Shown here: one piece after another, positions 28,391-36,453 of the stretch
Position numbering within the stretch: position 1 is the first letter of the stretch
Layout of the letters: the number at the start of each line of letters is the position of its first letter
From: Aromatoleum evansii
Lineage (GTDB): Bacteria > Pseudomonadota > Gammaproteobacteria > Burkholderiales > Rhodocyclaceae
DNA length: 64,000 nucleotides
NCBI RefSeq assembly: GCF_012910805.1
Contig: NZ_WTVK01000022.1
Location: 1-64,000 of the forward strand
Reading direction: 5' to 3'
Made by a program: the position numbers and the translations under genes
Notes under the pieces: generated by a model
Told to the model about the DNA's origin: nothing
Seen by the model: only the letters and a program-made list of their open reading frames with translations
Databases searched by the model: none

Positions 28391-28996
28391 TCACAGCAGC
28401 CCTTCGGCCTTCATCGCCGCGACGACCGCGGGGCGGGCGGCGACGCGGGCCTGGTAGGCTGCGAGCGAGGGCCATTGCGACAGGTCGAGCTCGATGTATT
28501 TCGCCCAGCTCATCACCGTGAACAGGTAGGCATCGGCCACGCTGAAGTCGGCTCCCATCAGGTAGTCCCTGCCGGCGAGCTGGTCGGCCACGTGGCCGAA
28601 GCGGCGCTCCAGGTTCGCGCGGCACATCGACTTCCACTCGGCGGGCGTCGCCGGGTTGAAGAAGGGGCTGAAGTTCTTGTGGATCTCGGTGCCGATGAAG
28701 GTGAGCCAGCCCTGCAGCGTGTAGCGCTCCATGCTGCCGTTGGCCGGGGCGAGCTTCCTGGCCGGCACCTGGTCTGCGAGGTACTGGACGATCGCGGGGA
28801 CTTCGGTGATCACGTCGCCGTTGTCGAGCTGCAGTGCGGGGACGTACCCCTTGGGATTGATCTTCCAGTAGTCCTGCCCCGATGCGGTGACCTTCTTCTG
28901 CAGGTCGACGGTTTCCGTCTCGTACTGCAGGCCCGCTTCCTCGAGGACGATATGGGAAGACAGCGAGCATGCACCGGGTTTCAAGAACAGCTTCAT
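28391..28996 (-). CDS. Glutathione S-transferase, beta class
   Basis: A 201-residue GST. MKLFLKPGACSLSSHIVLEEAG has the beta-class Cys10, NPKGYVPALQLDNGDVITEVPAIVQYLAD forms the glutathione-binding thioredoxin-like domain and GADFSVADAYLF is the C-terminal-domain N-capping motif. It conjugates or reduces electrophiles with glutathione in the cytoplasm. It is preceded by the 278-bp gap to the methyltransferase gene, in which I see no gene. Confidence 0.93.
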   Translation of the reverse strand: MKLFLKPGACSLSSHIVLEEAGLQYETETVDLQKKVTASGQDYWKINPKGYVPALQLDNGDVITEVPAIVQYLADQVPARKLAPANGSMERYTLQGWLTFIGTEIHKNFSPFFNPATPAEWKSMCRANLERRFGHVADQLAGRDYLMGADFSVADAYLFTVMSWAKYIELDLSQWPSLAAYQARVAARPAVVAAMKAEGLL

Positions 28997-29274
28997 TGAT
29001 GGGCTCCTTCGTGGGGTGGAGGGATGCGAGAGAATCCGTGCCGCGCGATGCGTGCGCGACGACGCGACATCTGGCGATCACGATGTCCGCGAACGCCCGC
29101 CGCAGGCGGCGCAGGCGTGTGGCAATGACTTCCGGATTGCGTTCCGGGTTCCCCGGAGCCTACTCGCCGGCCGCGCAGGTGGCAATCGGATGAGGCGCAG
29201 ACCGCGCAGGCATGGCCGCGAGGCGCGGGAGTTTGCGATACTCGCGTCTCCGCAATCACGTCCCGCCGTAGCAC

Positions 29275-30453
29275 ATGAACCATCGCGAGCGCCTTCTCGA
29301 GCTGCAATCGGAGCTGCATGCACACGAGGCGTTCTGGCGCCCCTCGCCGTTCCAGGTGCGGCGGCCTGCCTGGTGCGAGGCACACCCGGCGCTCGCCGAT
29401 GCGGTGCTCGGGCTCGACGAGGCGACGCTCGACCGTTTCATTGTCGATCCCGACGCGGTGCGCGCGTGGCTCGCGCCGCGCCTGTCCGTGGCCGAAAGAC
29501 TGGAGGCGCTGTGCGCCGTGCGCGAGGTTGCCCCGCGCGGCCTGCCGCCCCGCGACCCGCGCGCCGACCTGTTCATCCCCGGCCGCAAGCTTGCGCAGAT
29601 CGAGGCCTTCGCCGCACACGGGCCGGCCGCCGCTGCGCCGGTGCTGGAGTGGTGTGCGGGCAAGGGACACCTGGGGCGCCGGCTGGCGCTCCTCGACCGG
29701 GTGCCGGTGCGCCTGCTGGAGATCGATGCCGCACTGTGCCGCGCCGCCGAGCGGCTGGGCGAAGGAAGCGGGGTGGAGCAGAGCGTGACCTGCGGCGACG
29801 CGCTGGACGAGGGCGCCCGCCGCCATGTGCGCGGCCATGCTGTCGTCGCGCTGCATGCCTGCGGCGAGCTGCATCGCACGCTGGTCCGCCATGCCGCCCA
29901 CGATCATGCGCACAGCTACCGCATTGCGCCGTGCTGCTATCACCTCGGCGCGGCGGACGGCTACCGGCCCTTGAGCCGCGAGGCGACGCTTGCGCTCGAT
30001 GAGCGTGCGCTGCGGCTGGCGGTTACGGAGACGGTCACCGCGCCGCGCAACGTGCGCCGGCGTCTGGCGCGCGACCAGGCGTGGAAGCTGGGCTTCGTCG
30101 CGCTGCGCAACGAGCTCGAGGGCGAGGCCGTGCGCAGCTTCAAACCGGTGCCCGCGTCGTGGCTGTCGCTCGATTTCGCCGACTACTGCCGCGCGCTGGC
30201 CGTGCGCGAAGGCGTGAGCCTGCCGGCGGCGGTGGATTGGGATCACTGGCTCGCCGTCGGCGAGCGGCGCCGCGACGAGGTCCGCCGCCTCGAGGTGGTC
30301 CGGCATGCCTTCCGCCGCGCACTCGAAGTGTGGCTGGTGATGGACCTCGCGCTCGGGCTGGAGGCAGCCGGGTTCCACGTGCAGGCTGGCACCTTCTGCG
30401 AACGCGCGCTCACGCCGCGGAACCTGCTGCTGCTGGCGCGACGCGCGGCGTGA
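29275..30453 (+). CDS. SAM-dependent methyltransferase, Methyltransf_32-like
   Basis: A 392-residue protein. LEWCAGKGHLGRRLALL is a SAM-binding motif I, VVALHACGELHRTLVRHA followed by IAPCCYHLG is the HACG...PCC pattern of the Methyltransf_32 group (related to the GSTCD C-terminal domain). The N-terminal 125 residues are helical and specific to this subgroup. Substrate unknown; RNA or small molecule are both possible. No clear operon partner. Confidence 0.72.
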   Translation: MNHRERLLELQSELHAHEAFWRPSPFQVRRPAWCEAHPALADAVLGLDEATLDRFIVDPDAVRAWLAPRLSVAERLEALCAVREVAPRGLPPRDPRADLFIPGRKLAQIEAFAAHGPAAAAPVLEWCAGKGHLGRRLALLDRVPVRLLEIDAALCRAAERLGEGSGVEQSVTCGDALDEGARRHVRGHAVVALHACGELHRTLVRHAAHDHAHSYRIAPCCYHLGAADGYRPLSREATLALDERALRLAVTETVTAPRNVRRRLARDQAWKLGFVALRNELEGEAVRSFKPVPASWLSLDFADYCRALAVREGVSLPAAVDWDHWLAVGERRRDEVRRLEVVRHAFRRALEVWLVMDLALGLEAAGFHVQAGTFCERALTPRNLLLLARRAA

Positions 30454-30580
30454 CGATTGGAAACGTGCGATCGGTTCGGGCAGGAGGATAATATCCGGTC
30501 GTAATGATCCGGCTTGCCGGCGCGCTGCAGCGATGCGGGCGCGCGGCGATCGGCGGTGTCATCCGTTCGGGAGAATGCAC

Positions 30581-31024
30581 ATGTACAAGAAGCTCGTGCT
30601 TGCATCGCTCGCGGCTCTCTTGCTGAGCGCGTGCGTCGTCGCGCCACCGCGCGGCGCGGTGGTCGTGGCGCCGGCACTGCCGGCGATCGTCGAGTTCGAC
30701 GTGGAGCCGTATTACTATCACCGCGGCTATTACTACTACTACGAGAATTCCCGCTGGCGCTACGCGAGCTCGCGCTCGGGCCCGTGGGTGGAGCTGCCCC
30801 GCAGCCACTACCCGCGGGAAATCCGCTTCAAGGCGCGCCGGGAAGAGTGGCGCGGCGACCGCTACGAGCGCTTCGAGCGCGATGATCGGCGCCGGGATCG
30901 CGACGAGCGCCGCTGGGAACGAGAGCAGGAGCGCCGCCGCGATCGCGACGACGATCGCCGGCGCGACCGCCGGGGTGACGACGGCGATCGCCCCTGGTGG
31001 GATCGCAACGACGATAGGAATTGA
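30581..31024 (+). CDS. Small lipoprotein with tyrosine-rich centre and charged repeat tail
   Basis: A 147-residue envelope protein. The lipobox LLLSAC gives acylation at the cysteine near residue 18. A tyrosine run (HRGYYYYYENSRW) precedes a C-terminal third made almost wholly of Arg, Asp and Glu, probably extended and highly charged. The start at 30581 has GGGAGA six bases upstream; an ATG at 30575 is too close to it. Function not recognised. A broken partial copy lies at 31613-31731. Confidence 0.75.
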   Translation: MYKKLVLASLAALLLSACVVAPPRGAVVVAPALPAIVEFDVEPYYYHRGYYYYYENSRWRYASSRSGPWVELPRSHYPREIRFKARREEWRGDRYERFERDDRRRDRDERRWEREQERRRDRDDDRRRDRRGDDGDRPWWDRNDDRN

Positions 31025-31118
31025 GCGTCGGGGCCGGTCGGGCGTCGCCTGATCCGGCCTCATCTTCGCTGTCCGGGCCTTGTCGACCCGTTTCAGGCCG
31101 GAAGTCCGGATACCCGTT

Positions 31119-31424
31119 CTACCAGATGTTGCGCGGGCTCCAGCAGCGGCGCCGGCGGGCTGAGTCATTGGCCGCGGTGTCCGCACCGCGCAGACGCCGG
31201 AACAGCTCGGTGGTGACCTGCTCGACCTGTGCAGCCGTCAGGACGTCGGTGTCGAAGAGGATGGCCCCCAGCAGACGGTGGCCCTGGCCGCTCAGTTCCT
31301 CGCGGACCTGGCAGGCCAGTGCGTCGGTGAGTTGCGATTCGGTGATGAAGCCGAGCTCGATGGCGATCTGGCCGAACCGGGGGCAGTACTTCCGGGATAA
31401 ATCCTTGCGCAGTGAGCTGAACAT
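31119..31424 (-). CDS. Conserved hypothetical protein, MshEN/GspE-N-like fold
   Basis: A 101-residue protein. FGQIAIELGFITESQLTDALACQ followed by HRLLGAILFDTDVLTAAQVEQVTTEL has the paired helix-turn pattern seen in MshEN-type domains of type II secretion ATPases and in small stand-alone proteins of unknown role. It may be a cyclic-di-GMP or protein-binding module. The last 20 residues are low-complexity and basic. Assignment is tentative. Confidence 0.55.
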   Translation of the reverse strand: MFSSLRKDLSRKYCPRFGQIAIELGFITESQLTDALACQVREELSGQGHRLLGAILFDTDVLTAAQVEQVTTELFRRLRGADTAANDSARRRRCWSPRNIW

Positions 31425-31573
31425 GGTCCTGGGCTGGCAGCAAAGTCACTCGTGCGGTCCGGCGTGGCGGCGGTGGGATGCCCCGCGATACGACGGAAAA
31501 GTGCCAGCATACTACAACGGCGGCATTGCGACTGGATGACGAAGCGCTAACGGGTGGCCGTCGCGCGAACCCG

Positions 31574-31610
31574 CGTAGGGCGGGTGGAGCGAAGCAGATC
31601 CCGCCAATCC
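31574..31610 (+). repeat. REP-like arm
   Basis: CGTAGGGCGGGTGGAGCGAA and the following ATCCCGCCAATCC match the left arm of the element at 28235 with few changes. Only one arm is present here, and it abuts the lipoprotein gene fragment. Confidence 0.7.
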
Positions 31611-31612
31611 GA

Positions 31613-31731
31613 TGCTGCCCCGCGGTCGCTACCCGCGTGAAGTCCGCTTCAAGGCGCGCCGGGAAGAGTGGCGTGGCGACCGCTAGGAGCGCGATGATCG
31701 GCGCCGGGATCGCGACGACGATCAGCGCTGA
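31613..31731 (+). pseudogene. Fragment of the lipoprotein gene (copy of about 30790-30910)
   Basis: The translated fragment reads YPREVRFKARREEWRGDR and then hits a stop where the intact gene continues YERFERDD. After the stop, ERDDRRRDRDDD is still recognisable. No start, signal peptide or tyrosine region is present. It is a decayed partial duplicate beginning right after a REP-like arm. Confidence 0.78.
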
Positions 31732-31756
31732 CACTTCCTTTAAGTCCGACAGGCTC

Positions 31757-32140
31757 CTAGGTCGGGGAGTCCTTGTCTGCGCGCGGATTCAGCACGAAGG
31801 CATTCTCCGCCGTTTCCTCGTAGGTGGTGCCGAAGCCCAGAAGGATCTCCTTCGAGCGGGCGTTCGGGTTACCCCAGCACTGGCAGGTGATCTTGTCGCA
31901 GGCGTCGATCAGGGTCGCCAGTGGCACCCTGCCTTTTTCATTGGCCAGATGCGCCTCGAACGCCGCGTCGGTTGCATAGATCTCCGTCCATTGGCTCACG
32001 CGCGGTGACGGGTAGTCGGCGTGATAGCAGATGACGCCCGGGTGCTCCAGCATTACCTTGCACAGCGCCGCCTGGTTCGTCCGGAAGTCGGCTTCCCGGC
32101 CGACCTTGATGTCCCACTGGATCTTCAGCATGAACGCCAT
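31757..32140 (-). CDS. Antibiotic-biosynthesis-monooxygenase-like (dimeric alpha-beta barrel) protein
   Basis: A 127-residue protein. The N-terminus FMLKIQWDIKVGREADFRTNQAAL and the HPGVICYHADYPSPRVSQWTEIYATDAAFEAHLAN segment follow the ABM/quinol-monooxygenase pattern of a strand, helix, strand and second helix. Two cysteines in ITCQCWGNPNA are unusual. RBS GGAGGAAAC is strong. Substrate unknown. It stands alone next to the response-regulator gene. Confidence 0.6.
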   Translation of the reverse strand: MAFMLKIQWDIKVGREADFRTNQAALCKVMLEHPGVICYHADYPSPRVSQWTEIYATDAAFEAHLANEKGRVPLATLIDACDKITCQCWGNPNARSKEILLGFGTTYEETAENAFVLNPRADKDSPT

Positions 32141-32321
32141 CGTTTCCTCCTGTTCCTCAGAGCGGTTGCCGGGTGTGCTTCGTGCCCGCGGCGTATCTCC
32201 GGCGCGGCCGTTGCCTGCGGGGGAACTCCATACTAGGACAGGAACTCGCCACTCGTCGTGAAAACAGTCGCTTCGATGTTTCGCGCATTCGCTTCGTGCG
32301 GGAAGTCCGGCGGAGCGGTGT

Positions 32322-32969
32322 TCAGGCTTCGATCAGGCCGGAGCGCACGGCGATCAGGGCGAGTTCGGCAGCATTCGCCGCGTTGAGCTTCTGCTTGATG
32401 TGGTAGAGGTGGGTGCCGACGGTGCTGGGGCTGAGCTTGTGCGTATCGGCGACCTGGGTCACGGAATTGCCTTTCGCGAGTTCGAGGAAGACGGCGAATT
32501 CCTTGTCGGTGAGCGCGTCGGCGGGGTCGTTGCTGCCGCCGAACTGTGCGAGGGCGAGCTGCGGCGCGAGTTCGGGGTCGACGTAGCGCTGGCCGCGCGC
32601 GACCTGGGCGACGGCGCGCACCAGTTCCTGCGGCTGCGCGCGTTTGGAGAGGTAGCCGGTGGCCCCGGAGCGCAGCGCGCGCATCGGGATCTGCGAGTCC
32701 TCGTGTGCCGAGAGCATCAGCACACGGGCGCCGGGGTGGCGCGCGCGCAGGCGGTCGAGGGCGCACAGGCCGCCCAGCCCCGGCATTGTCACGTCCATCA
32801 CGAGGGCGTCGGGCTGGTGTTCGCCGAATGCGGCGATCGCGGCCTCGCCGCTGTCGGCCTCGGCGACGATGGTGGCGCCGGCGCCTTCCAGCAGCATGCG
32901 GAAGCCCATGCGGACAATGGCGTGGTCGTCGGCGAGGACGAGGCGGAGGTTCTCAAGACTGTGGGCCAT
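32322..32969 (-). CDS. NarL/LuxR-type response regulator (paralogue of 14814-15461)
   Basis: A 215-residue regulator with LADDHAIVRMGFRMLLEGAG, phospho-acceptor Asp in VMDVTMPGLGG, the Lys in YLSKRAQP and HTH STVGTHLYHIKQKLNAAN. It matches the regulator of the first PQQ block in length and in most positions. It is the last gene of a minus-strand operon and overlaps its kinase by 17 bases, the same overlap as in the first pair. The probable target is the divergent PQQ dehydrogenase operon. Confidence 0.92.
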   Translation of the reverse strand: MAHSLENLRLVLADDHAIVRMGFRMLLEGAGATIVAEADSGEAAIAAFGEHQPDALVMDVTMPGLGGLCALDRLRARHPGARVLMLSAHEDSQIPMRALRSGATGYLSKRAQPQELVRAVAQVARGQRYVDPELAPQLALAQFGGSNDPADALTDKEFAVFLELAKGNSVTQVADTHKLSPSTVGTHLYHIKQKLNAANAAELALIAVRSGLIEA

Positions 32970-34338
32970 GGATGCTTTCCTCGGTGCGAATCTCGGGGGG
33001 ATTGGAGTGCGGCAGGCGGGCGCAGACGCGCAGGCCGCCGCCGGGGGAGGTGTCGAATTCGAGTTCGCCGTGCAGTTCGGCGACGCGCTCGCGCATGCCG
33101 GTGAGGCCGTAACGGCCCGGGCGCGGGTCGGAAGGCAGGCCGCGGCCGTTGTCGCAGACCTCGAGCGCGACGGCGCCGGGCTGGAAGTCGAGCCGCACTT
33201 CGACCCGCGTGGCGCCCGAGTGGCGTGCGACGTTGGTGAGGCTTTCCTGCAACAGGCGCAGCACGGTGAGGCCCAGCGCCTCGCTGGTCGGCGCACTGGC
33301 GGGGACGGTGCGGCAGTCGACGCGGATGTCGGGGTGGTGCCCGGACCACAGGCGGCAGTAGTCGGCGACGGCGCGGTCGAGCTCGCCGGCGCCGGTGCTT
33401 GCGGGACGCAGGCGTTGCAGGATCGCGCGCACGCCGTCCTGCATCTGGCCCGTCATCGCGAGGATGGCCTGGGCGCTGCCGTGAAGCTGAGGCTGGTCGT
33501 CGCTGCGCTGCAGGATGGCGCCGGAGATCGCGCGCACCGCGGTGATGGCCTGGCCGAGTTCGTCGTGCAGCTCGCGCGCGATCACGCGGCGCTCCTCTTC
33601 GAGGCGGGCCTGCACGGCACGGGCGAAGGCCTGGTCTTCCTCGAGGCGCAGGTTGTGCGCGCGGGTGTCGTCGAGCGTGTCCGCGAGGCGGTTGTAGCTG
33701 GCGGCCAGCCGGTCGAGCTCGGCGACGCGGTAGCCGGGCAGGCGTACATCGAAGCGGCCGTCGGCGCCGCGTGCGAGGGCGGCGTCGATCTGTGCCAGCG
33801 GCGCGAGCGCGCGGTGCAGCGCGAGGCGGGCGGCCAGGGCGAGCACCAGCAGCAGCGCGAGGGCGGTGCCGAGACCGGCGGCGAGATCGTCCCAGGCGTC
33901 GAGCACGGCGCGCGAGGCGTCCGGGCGCAGCACGATCTGGCGGTCGCCGGCGTCGAAGTGGCGCACGGGCAGCGCAGGTGTCATGCGCTCGGCGAACCAG
34001 TCGGGGGCGAAGCGGCCGGGCTTGTAGGTCGATTCGGGCGACACGTAAAGGCGGGTGCCGTCGGGGGCGTGCACCTCGAGCTGGTTGGCGCGCAGCCGCC
34101 CGACCGCACGCAGGTGCGCCATCAGGCGCTCGGGGCCGTCGGCGCGGTCGCGCAGGGTCTCGGACACGAGTACCGCGACCCATTGCTGCGCGACGTGGCT
34201 GGCGGCGAGCACTTCCTCGTGGATCGACTTGCGCGTCTCGCGCACCCACCAGCCGGTGCCGGCGAGCAGCACTAGCGCGAGGACCGCGGCCAGGACGAGG
34301 CCGACACGGGTGCCGAGGGTGGTCGATCTAGCGCGCAC
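32953..34338 (-). CDS. Sensor histidine kinase, HisKA_3 type (paralogue of 13403-14830)
   Basis: A 461-residue membrane kinase. An N-terminal helix (VGLVLAAVLALVLLAGTGWWV), a periplasmic domain with SPESTYKPGRFAPDWF, a second helix, HAMP-like linker, the ELHDELGQ phospho-acceptor box and a HATPase domain with DNGRGLPSDPRPGRYGLTGMRERV. It is similar over its whole length to the kinase of the first block, including the periplasmic sensor. It overlaps the metallohydrolase gene by 11 bases. FlhS- and PedS2-like kinases linked to PQQ alcohol oxidation are the functional analogy; the ligand is unknown. Confidence 0.9.
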   Translation of the reverse strand: MRARSTTLGTRVGLVLAAVLALVLLAGTGWWVRETRKSIHEEVLAASHVAQQWVAVLVSETLRDRADGPERLMAHLRAVGRLRANQLEVHAPDGTRLYVSPESTYKPGRFAPDWFAERMTPALPVRHFDAGDRQIVLRPDASRAVLDAWDDLAAGLGTALALLLVLALAARLALHRALAPLAQIDAALARGADGRFDVRLPGYRVAELDRLAASYNRLADTLDDTRAHNLRLEEDQAFARAVQARLEEERRVIARELHDELGQAITAVRAISGAILQRSDDQPQLHGSAQAILAMTGQMQDGVRAILQRLRPASTGAGELDRAVADYCRLWSGHHPDIRVDCRTVPASAPTSEALGLTVLRLLQESLTNVARHSGATRVEVRLDFQPGAVALEVCDNGRGLPSDPRPGRYGLTGMRERVAELHGELEFDTSPGGGLRVCARLPHSNPPEIRTEESIHGPQS

Positions 34339-35314
34339 GGGCTTTCTCCAGCACGGCCTGTTCCTCGGCCGGATACAGATGCACGACCGAGCGGCGGTAT
34401 TCGCGCTCCACCTCGGCGAGGCCGTGGAAACGCTGCGGGATGGGGCGGGCGAGCATCTCGGTCATGTCGAGGCCGGACTCGGCGCCGTCGCGCATCGTGG
34501 CCGCGAGCCATTCGAGGTAGCTGCGCGTCTGGCGGATCGGTGCGTCGTCGCCCGCAGGGTCGCCGTGGCCGGGTACCCACCGTTTCACGGGAATCGTTTC
34601 GAGGCGGTCGAGGGCGGCGAGCCAGTGTGCGAGGTTCGCATGGGGCGTCGTCGCGGCGCGGTCGTGGAAGAGCAGGTCGCCCGCGAACACGGTGCCGGTT
34701 GCGTGGTCGACCACGACGAGATCTGCCGGAGTGTGGCCGTCGAGCGCGACGATCTCGATGTCGCGTCCGCCAACGCTGCGCCGGCCCGGTGCGAGCGCCT
34801 GGGCGGGCGTCACGCGCTCGGTGCCCTTCATCCAGTCGCCCGACATGCGGTAGAGGTTCTCGTTGAAGGCTTCGCCGTCCTTCTGGATGCCGCGCAGCGT
34901 CTCGGGCAGCGCCGCGAGCGTGGCGGCGGGGAAGGCCTGGTTGCCGAGGAAGTGGTCCGGGTGGTGATGGGTATTGATCGTCAGCACCACCGGCAGCGCC
35001 GTCACGCGCCGGATCGCCGCGAGCATCTGCTCGCCGTAGCGGCGCGAGGGGCCGGTGTCGATGACTATGACGCCGTCCGTGCCGACGAGGAAGCCGGTAT
35101 TGACGATGTTGCCGCCGTTGGCCGGGGTGAAGTCCTCGCGCAGGCCGACGAAGACGTGCACGCCGGGCGCGATTTCGCGCGGATCGAGGCGGTAGTCGAA
35201 GTGCGCCGCGTCGGGAACCGCGGGAACGGCAGGGGGGGCGGCGGTCGAGGTCAGTGCGGGCGTCAGCGCTAGGCCGACGAGCAGCAGTGCGCGCGGCAGG
35301 GCGGGCGGCCTCAT
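34328..35314 (-). CDS. Quinoprotein-associated zinc metallohydrolase, SoxH-like MBL fold
   Basis: A 328-residue exported metallo-beta-lactamase-fold protein. The signal peptide (ALLLVGLALTPALTSTAA) is followed by NTGFLVGTDGVIVIDTGPS, the metal motif THHHPDH, ALDGHTPADLVVV, FAGDLLFHDR and PGHGDPAG, completing the binuclear metal site. Its size, export and pairing with a SoxYZ-like carrier match the family named quinoprotein relay system zinc metallohydrolase. The reaction is not established. It begins within the carrier stop codon (ATGA); an ATG 12 bases upstream is possible. Confidence 0.88.
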   Translation of the reverse strand: MRPPALPRALLLVGLALTPALTSTAAPPAVPAVPDAAHFDYRLDPREIAPGVHVFVGLREDFTPANGGNIVNTGFLVGTDGVIVIDTGPSRRYGEQMLAAIRRVTALPVVLTINTHHHPDHFLGNQAFPAATLAALPETLRGIQKDGEAFNENLYRMSGDWMKGTERVTPAQALAPGRRSVGGRDIEIVALDGHTPADLVVVDHATGTVFAGDLLFHDRAATTPHANLAHWLAALDRLETIPVKRWVPGHGDPAGDDAPIRQTRSYLEWLAATMRDGAESGLDMTEMLARPIPQRFHGLAEVEREYRRSVVHLYPAEEQAVLEKARAR

Positions 35315-36114
35315 TGTGTCACCCATGCGTCGATGCGGTTGCCGTTGTTGTCGCGGCCTTGCGCACGGATGCGCTTGCCGGCGGCGGCCCCGCCGGGCAT
35401 GTCGATCGTGAATAGCGGGTTCTCCGATACGGGTTCGTAGGCGCGGATGTGCATCAGCTCGGCGCCCGATTCGTCGGAGAGGGTCAGCTCCTCGATGTGG
35501 AATACCGGGATGCCGGGCGCAAGGCCGGTATCCATCGGGTGGATCACGCGCATGCGCAGGCGTTCGCCGCCGTCGATGCGCGGGAAGATGCGGCCGCTGA
35601 CCTCGTTCAGGCGCTCCTGCCACTCGGGCGAGCCCGAGCCGGTCGAGGGGGCGGTGCAGCCGCCGCCGGTCGCCGTGATCCACGTGCCGCCGACGTGCCA
35701 TACGCCGTCGGCAGTGCGGGCGGCGGCGCGCACCGGCGAGGATTGCTGCAGCTTGAGGCGGAAGCCGAGGGCAGGGCGCGCCTTCTTCGGCTCGAAGCGC
35801 AGCACCGCGAGGATGGGATTGAAGTCGGCGAACACGAGCACCTCCTCCACGCCGGGCAGCGCGCTCGCATCGACGGAAACCGGGACGTTGAGCGAGTCCT
35901 CGGCGATCGCAGGGGCGGCGACCTTCACGCGTGCATCAAACACCACGCGCTTGTTCGGGAAGAAGGTCTTCACCATGTCGCCCCAGCGCGCGGAGTCGAG
36001 CGGGTCCGCCGCGACCGCCTCATCGGCCGTGGCAACGGCCGGGGGGGCGGCCGGCGCCTCCGTCAAGGGGTACAGCCAAAACATCGCCAGCACGATCAGG
36101 GTCGAACTGCGCAT
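35311..36114 (-). CDS. Quinoprotein dehydrogenase-associated SoxYZ-like carrier
   Basis: A 267-residue exported protein with a SoxY-like part followed by a SoxZ-like part. The signal peptide is STLIVLAMFWLYPLTEAPA. DSARWGDMVKTFFPNKRV opens the SoxY-like domain; ITATGGGCTAPST holds the cysteine at the place where SoxY carries its swinging-arm Cys, here internal because of the fusion. RIDGGERLRMRVIHPMDTG and SENPLFTIDMPGG belong to the SoxZ-like half. Start at 36114 follows GGAGGAG. First gene of the operon, divergent from the PQQ dehydrogenase, for which it may act as a thiol carrier partner. Confidence 0.87.
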   Translation of the reverse strand: MRSSTLIVLAMFWLYPLTEAPAAPPAVATADEAVAADPLDSARWGDMVKTFFPNKRVVFDARVKVAAPAIAEDSLNVPVSVDASALPGVEEVLVFADFNPILAVLRFEPKKARPALGFRLKLQQSSPVRAAARTADGVWHVGGTWITATGGGCTAPSTGSGSPEWQERLNEVSGRIFPRIDGGERLRMRVIHPMDTGLAPGIPVFHIEELTLSDESGAELMHIRAYEPVSENPLFTIDMPGGAAAGKRIRAQGRDNNGNRIDAWVTQ

Positions 36115-36358
36115 CGGTCTCCTCCGCGGGGGCGGTCGATGCCGCCCTCCTTCTTTGTGCAACGATATCAGCAAGGGATGTGCCACGCGGCGGAGCAGCG
36201 CATCTGTGCAGGATGTCGACCGTAGTTGCTCCAAAATGGAACAGGTGCTGTCAATCAGAGCAATGAAAATCGCTAGCTGTTCCGATTGCGCCTTGAAAAA
36301 ACCGTTCCTTGGGCCATGTTTCAGGAACCGGAGCGGATTTTCGCGGGGCGCGGCACGG

Positions 36359-36374
36359 TGGCACGCCCTTTGCG
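36359..36374 (+). promoter_or_regulatory. Sigma-54 promoter of the PQQ dehydrogenase
   Basis: TGGCACGCCCTTTGCG fits the -24/-12 consensus (TGGCAC-N5-TTGC) exactly, with GG and GC ten bases apart. Transcription would start near 36385, about 70 bp before the ATG. A sigma-54 promoter requires an enhancer-binding activator, and none is encoded in this window; the NarL-type regulator cannot fill that role alone. Confidence 0.75.
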
Positions 36375-36453
36375 AATCCTGTAGCCGAATCCGGTCGCCC
36401 GGTCAGGGAGGCGGTTTCCAACAATACGACGAGATTCGAAAAGGAGGATTCAA

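Larger units (their letters stand above)
31425..31756. other. Intergenic region with REP-like repeat and gene fragment
   Basis: About 330 bp with no intact gene. It contains a REP-like arm (31574-31610) directly followed by a partial copy of the lipoprotein gene (31613-31731). The remainder shows nothing I can identify. Confidence 0.7.
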
